DNA from: Acidimicrobiia bacterium
GTDB lineage: Bacteria > Acidobacteriota > Vicinamibacteria > Vicinamibacterales > UBA2999
Assembly (NCBI GenBank): GCA_016871275.1
Contig: VFZG01000033.1
Location: 1-43,567 of the forward strand
DNA length: 43,567 nucleotides
Direction: 5' to 3'
This document shows positions 41,200 through 43,567 of the stretch, one piece after another (position 1 is the first letter of the stretch; each line of letters begins with the position of its first letter). The position numbers and the translations under genes are program-made. Below the pieces are notes generated by a model. It ran no database searches, had not been told where the DNA came from, and saw only the letters and a program-made list of their open reading frames with translations.

Positions 41200-41949
41200 G
41201 TGAAAACGCCACGACGACAACGCCTCGACACCTTGCTGGTCGAGAAGGGCCTGGTCGAGTCGCGCGAGAAGGCGCGCGCGCTGATCCTTGCCGGCCAGGT
41301 GGACGTCGACGGTCATGGCGCGGCCAAGGCGGGCACGATGGTGTCGATCGCTGCAGATATCCGCGTCATTGGGCCGGAGCATCCCTGGGTCAGCCGCGGC
41401 GGCATCAAGCTCGCCGCGGCACTCGACGCCTTCGGCATCGATGCGACCAATCGCGTGGTGCTCGACATCGGCGCCTCCACCGGTGGCTTCACCGATGTCT
41501 GGCTGCAACGCGGCGCCGCCCACGTCATCGCGCTGGATGTCGGGCACAGCCAGCTGCATTGGAAAATCCGCAGCGACCCGCGCGTGACGGTGATTGAACA
41601 CACCAACGCGCGCCACCTCCGGCCGGGCGATCTGCCCGACCGGGGACCCATCACGCGGGTCAGTGTTGACGTCTCGTTCATCTCGCTCGGTCACATATTT
41701 CCGGTGCTGCCCGATCTGCTGACCCGGCCGGCCGACGTCATTGCGCTGGTCAAGCCGCAGTTCGAGGCGGGACGCAAGGATGTGGGGAAAGGTGGCCTGG
41801 TCGGCGACCCGGCGGTGCGCCAGCGCGTGGTCGACGAGGTGACCGCCGCGGCGGCTGAAGTAGGATTGAGGCGTAGCGGTGTGACCGACTCGCCGATCAC
41901 CGGCGCGCACGGAAACAGAGAATTCCTGATGCACCTGCAATGCGAATAG
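41200..41949 (+). CDS. tlyA: TlyA-family rRNA (cytidine-2'-O)-methyltransferase / hemolysin-like
   Basis: A 249-residue protein: N-terminal S4 RNA-binding domain (RRQRLDTLLVEKGLVESREKARALILAGQVDVDG), then a FtsJ/RrmJ-like SAM domain with VVLDIGASTGGFTDVWLQRGAAHVIALDVGHSQL, the catalytic-type Lys in WVSRGGIKLAAALDAF, VDVSFISLGHIFPVL and ALVKPQFEAGRKDVGKGGLV. TlyA of mycobacteria methylates 16S and 23S rRNA. The start is GTG at 41200. The end overlaps nadK by 10 bases, so they are coupled. Historic annotation as hemolysin is likely misleading. Confidence 0.93.
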   Translation: MKTPRRQRLDTLLVEKGLVESREKARALILAGQVDVDGHGAAKAGTMVSIAADIRVIGPEHPWVSRGGIKLAAALDAFGIDATNRVVLDIGASTGGFTDVWLQRGAAHVIALDVGHSQLHWKIRSDPRVTVIEHTNARHLRPGDLPDRGPITRVSVDVSFISLGHIFPVLPDLLTRPADVIALVKPQFEAGRKDVGKGGLVGDPAVRQRVVDEVTAAAAEVGLRRSGVTDSPITGAHGNREFLMHLQCE

Positions 41950-42809
41950 GGGTGGCCGTCAAGCCGGGACTGGCGGCGGCACGCCCCACGCTGGTCGATC
42001 TCGAACTGCGGCTGCGCGAGCGCGGCGTCGATGCCGTCTGGACGCGCGAAGCCGCCGAGTTGATGCCGGCCGGCCCGCGCACCGTCGACGACCGCGCGGA
42101 CATTCCGGCGCAGGTGGACCTCCTCCTGGTGCTGGGCGGTGACGGCTCGCTGCTGAGCGCCGCCAGGGCGATTGCCGACAGCGGGCGCGATGTGCCGATT
42201 CTCGCGGTCAATTTCGGCTCGCTGGGGTTCCTCACCGAGATCACGCGGCCGGAGATTTTCGATTCGCTCGACGCGATACTGAACAATCGCGCCACGCATG
42301 ACGTGCGGATGATGCTGCGGGCGGTGGCCACCCGGCATGGATCTCCATTTGCCAGCCACGTGGCGCTCAACGACGTGGTGTTTTCGCGCACGGCGCTGTC
42401 GAGAATGATCGCCTTGGCGGTCTCGGTGGGCGACCAGTTCGTGACGTCGGTCAAGGCCGATGGCTTGATCGTGGCGACCCCGACCGGATCGACCGCCTAC
42501 AATCTCGCCGCGGGCGGCCCGATCGTCCACCCGGCGATGGAGGCGCTGGTGCTGACGCCAATTGCCCCGCACGCGCTCAGCAACCGCCCCATCGTGATTC
42601 CGACCGAACGCGACGTGCGGGTGATTTCCACGGGCACCAACGCCGGCGACGAGGTCTACGTCACGGTTGATGGGCAGATCGGCTTCGGCCTCCAGCCCGG
42701 TGATGAGATCGCGATTGGGAAAGCCGAGCGGCCACTGCGCCTGATTCGCGCCACGACGCGAAGCTATTTCGAGGTCTTACGACAGAAGCTGAAATGGAAT
42801 GAGGGCTAA
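41940..42809 (+). CDS. nadK: NAD kinase
   Basis: A 289-residue NAD kinase producing NADP. Motifs: VLGGDGSLLSAARAI (GGDG, nucleotide binding), LAVNFGSLGFLTEI, HVALNDVVFSR (NE/ND motif), VKADGLIVATPTGSTAYNLAAGGPIVHPAMEALVLTPIAPH, and the C-terminal VTVDGQIGFGLQPGDEI. Length and order are normal. It is coupled to tlyA by overlap, as in many bacteria where tlyA, nadK and recN are adjacent. The stop is immediately adjacent to the stop of the converging mltG gene, leaving no room for a terminator between them. Confidence 0.96.
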   Translation: MRIGVAVKPGLAAARPTLVDLELRLRERGVDAVWTREAAELMPAGPRTVDDRADIPAQVDLLLVLGGDGSLLSAARAIADSGRDVPILAVNFGSLGFLTEITRPEIFDSLDAILNNRATHDVRMMLRAVATRHGSPFASHVALNDVVFSRTALSRMIALAVSVGDQFVTSVKADGLIVATPTGSTAYNLAAGGPIVHPAMEALVLTPIAPHALSNRPIVIPTERDVRVISTGTNAGDEVYVTVDGQIGFGLQPGDEIAIGKAERPLRLIRATTRSYFEVLRQKLKWNEG

Positions 42810-43567
42810 TTAGCGATTGCGGGGCGGCTGGTTCTCCGAGATGCGCTTGGCGGCCCGCTGCTTCCTGAAGTACTCCACCTGCCAGGTAAAGACGTTCCTG
42901 TTGTGTTCGGCCAGGGTTGAGGCGAACACGTGCGAGCCGTCGTTCCTGCTGACGAAGTAGAGATAGTCCACGACCGCAGGCTGCGCGGCGGCGGCCAGCG
43001 AGGCCGTGCCCGGCGCGGCAATCGGCCCGGGCGGCAGCCCGGGATACATGTAGGTGTTGTAGGGTGAATCGAATTCGCGCAGATGCTCGCGCGTCAGGTT
43101 GCCGGTGTACCGACCGGCCTTCTGCAGCGCGTAGATCACCGTCGGATCGGCCTGCATGGCCATCTTGATCTTCAGCCGATTGCTGTAGACCGCGGCCACG
43201 AGTGGCCGTTCGTCCGGCGTGCCGGTCTCCTTTTCGACCAGCGAGGCCAGCGTCACCAACTGCCGGACGCTCAGCCCCCGAGCCTTTGCCGCCGCCAACA
43301 TGCCCGCGGTCAACGCGTTGCGGAATCCGGCCACCATTTGCTCGACCACGGCGCTGGCGGGCACATTGCGAGCCAATGCATAGGTTTCGGGAAACAAGTA
43401 GCCCTCGAGATCGCGCGCGGCCGTATCGAGATCCGCGACCAGCGTTGCATTCAGTGCCGCCTTGCGAAAGTCCGCCGCGGCGCCGAAGCCGCGTGCCTCG
43501 AAGACCTGCGCCATCTCGGCTATGGTCAGGCCTTCGCGGAAGGTCAGCAGCCGGGTGTAGACGTCAC
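42810..43567 (-). CDS. mltG: Endolytic transglycosylase MltG, 5' end beyond window
   Basis: The C-terminal 252 codons of a YceG/MltG-type lytic transglycosylase, open through base 43567. The visible ATG at 43514 is internal, since the upstream codons continue the family sequence (YTRLLTFREGLTIAEM). Catalytic region: LVTLASLVEKETGTPDERPLVAAVYSNRLKIKMAMQADPTVIYAL, with the catalytic Glu in LVEKE, followed by YNTYMYPGLPPGPIAAPGTASLAAAAQP and the terminal VFASTLAEHNRNV. It cuts nascent glycan strands during peptidoglycan synthesis, anchored to the inner membrane by an N-terminal helix outside the window. It is convergent with nadK with directly adjacent stops. Confidence 0.95.
   Translation of the reverse strand, partial: DVYTRLLTFREGLTIAEMAQVFEARGFGAAADFRKAALNATLVADLDTAARDLEGYLFPETYALARNVPASAVVEQMVAGFRNALTAGMLAAAKARGLSVRQLVTLASLVEKETGTPDERPLVAAVYSNRLKIKMAMQADPTVIYALQKAGRYTGNLTREHLREFDSPYNTYMYPGLPPGPIAAPGTASLAAAAQPAVVDYLYFVSRNDGSHVFASTLAEHNRNVFTWQVEYFRKQRAAKRISENQPPRNR

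Overview
The window is G+C-rich, densely coded and chromosomal. Two lipid A genes (lpxD, lpxB), outer-membrane barrels and very large TonB-dependent receptors with an N-terminal carboxypeptidase-regulatory-like domain indicate a diderm. Those receptors, a type III glutamine synthetase, a PQQ dehydrogenase and a matrixin-like protease together suggest Acidobacteriota, perhaps Vicinamibacteria. This is inferred from gene content only: no rRNA, tRNA or plasmid/phage gene was seen.

Layout. 1-11606 is a run of minus-strand envelope and lipid genes: a fadD-type acyl-CoA ligase, a membrane hydrolase, an S1/P1-nuclease-like protein, a K+/H+-exchange-related protein, lpxD, an M16 peptidase pair (one catalytic, one lacking the zinc motif), lpxB, and a coupled cassette of secreted protein, matrixin-like protease and outer-membrane protein. 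11692-17284 (plus) holds an SGNH-hydrolase lipoprotein, type III glutamine synthetase and a membrane glycosyltransferase-TPR protein. 17388-23355 (minus) holds two tandem receptors ending in a clear intrinsic terminator. 23588-26715 (plus) holds a lipoprotein FKBP isomerase, an RNase Z-like hydrolase and gatC-gatA. 26716-30392 (minus) holds two small genes, a second acyl-CoA ligase and a D-aminoacylase-like amidohydrolase. 30552-31546 is a junction of two broken genes. A Rieske protein and a PQQ dehydrogenase follow, then a small membrane protein, an rpoZ-like gene, a heat-shock locus (hsp20, lid-truncated dnaK, divergent hsp20) and a tightly coupled housekeeping run (ymdB, xseA, xseB, polyprenyl synthase, tlyA, nadK). 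The window ends inside mltG.

The most unusual feature is not a gene. Many gene junctions carry short arrays of degenerate 7- or 8-base units. The word differs between sites, although one word (GGGATCA or its complement) recurs at three, but the unit length is nearly constant. Some arrays run into reading frames: the lpxD tail, a loop of the glycosyltransferase and the Rieske N-terminus. Others form inverted pairs between convergent genes or contain regularly spaced G-tracts. A second window-wide pattern is a TANNNT box 6-8 bases before the start codon of at least eight transcription-unit-leading genes, which suggests leaderless transcripts.
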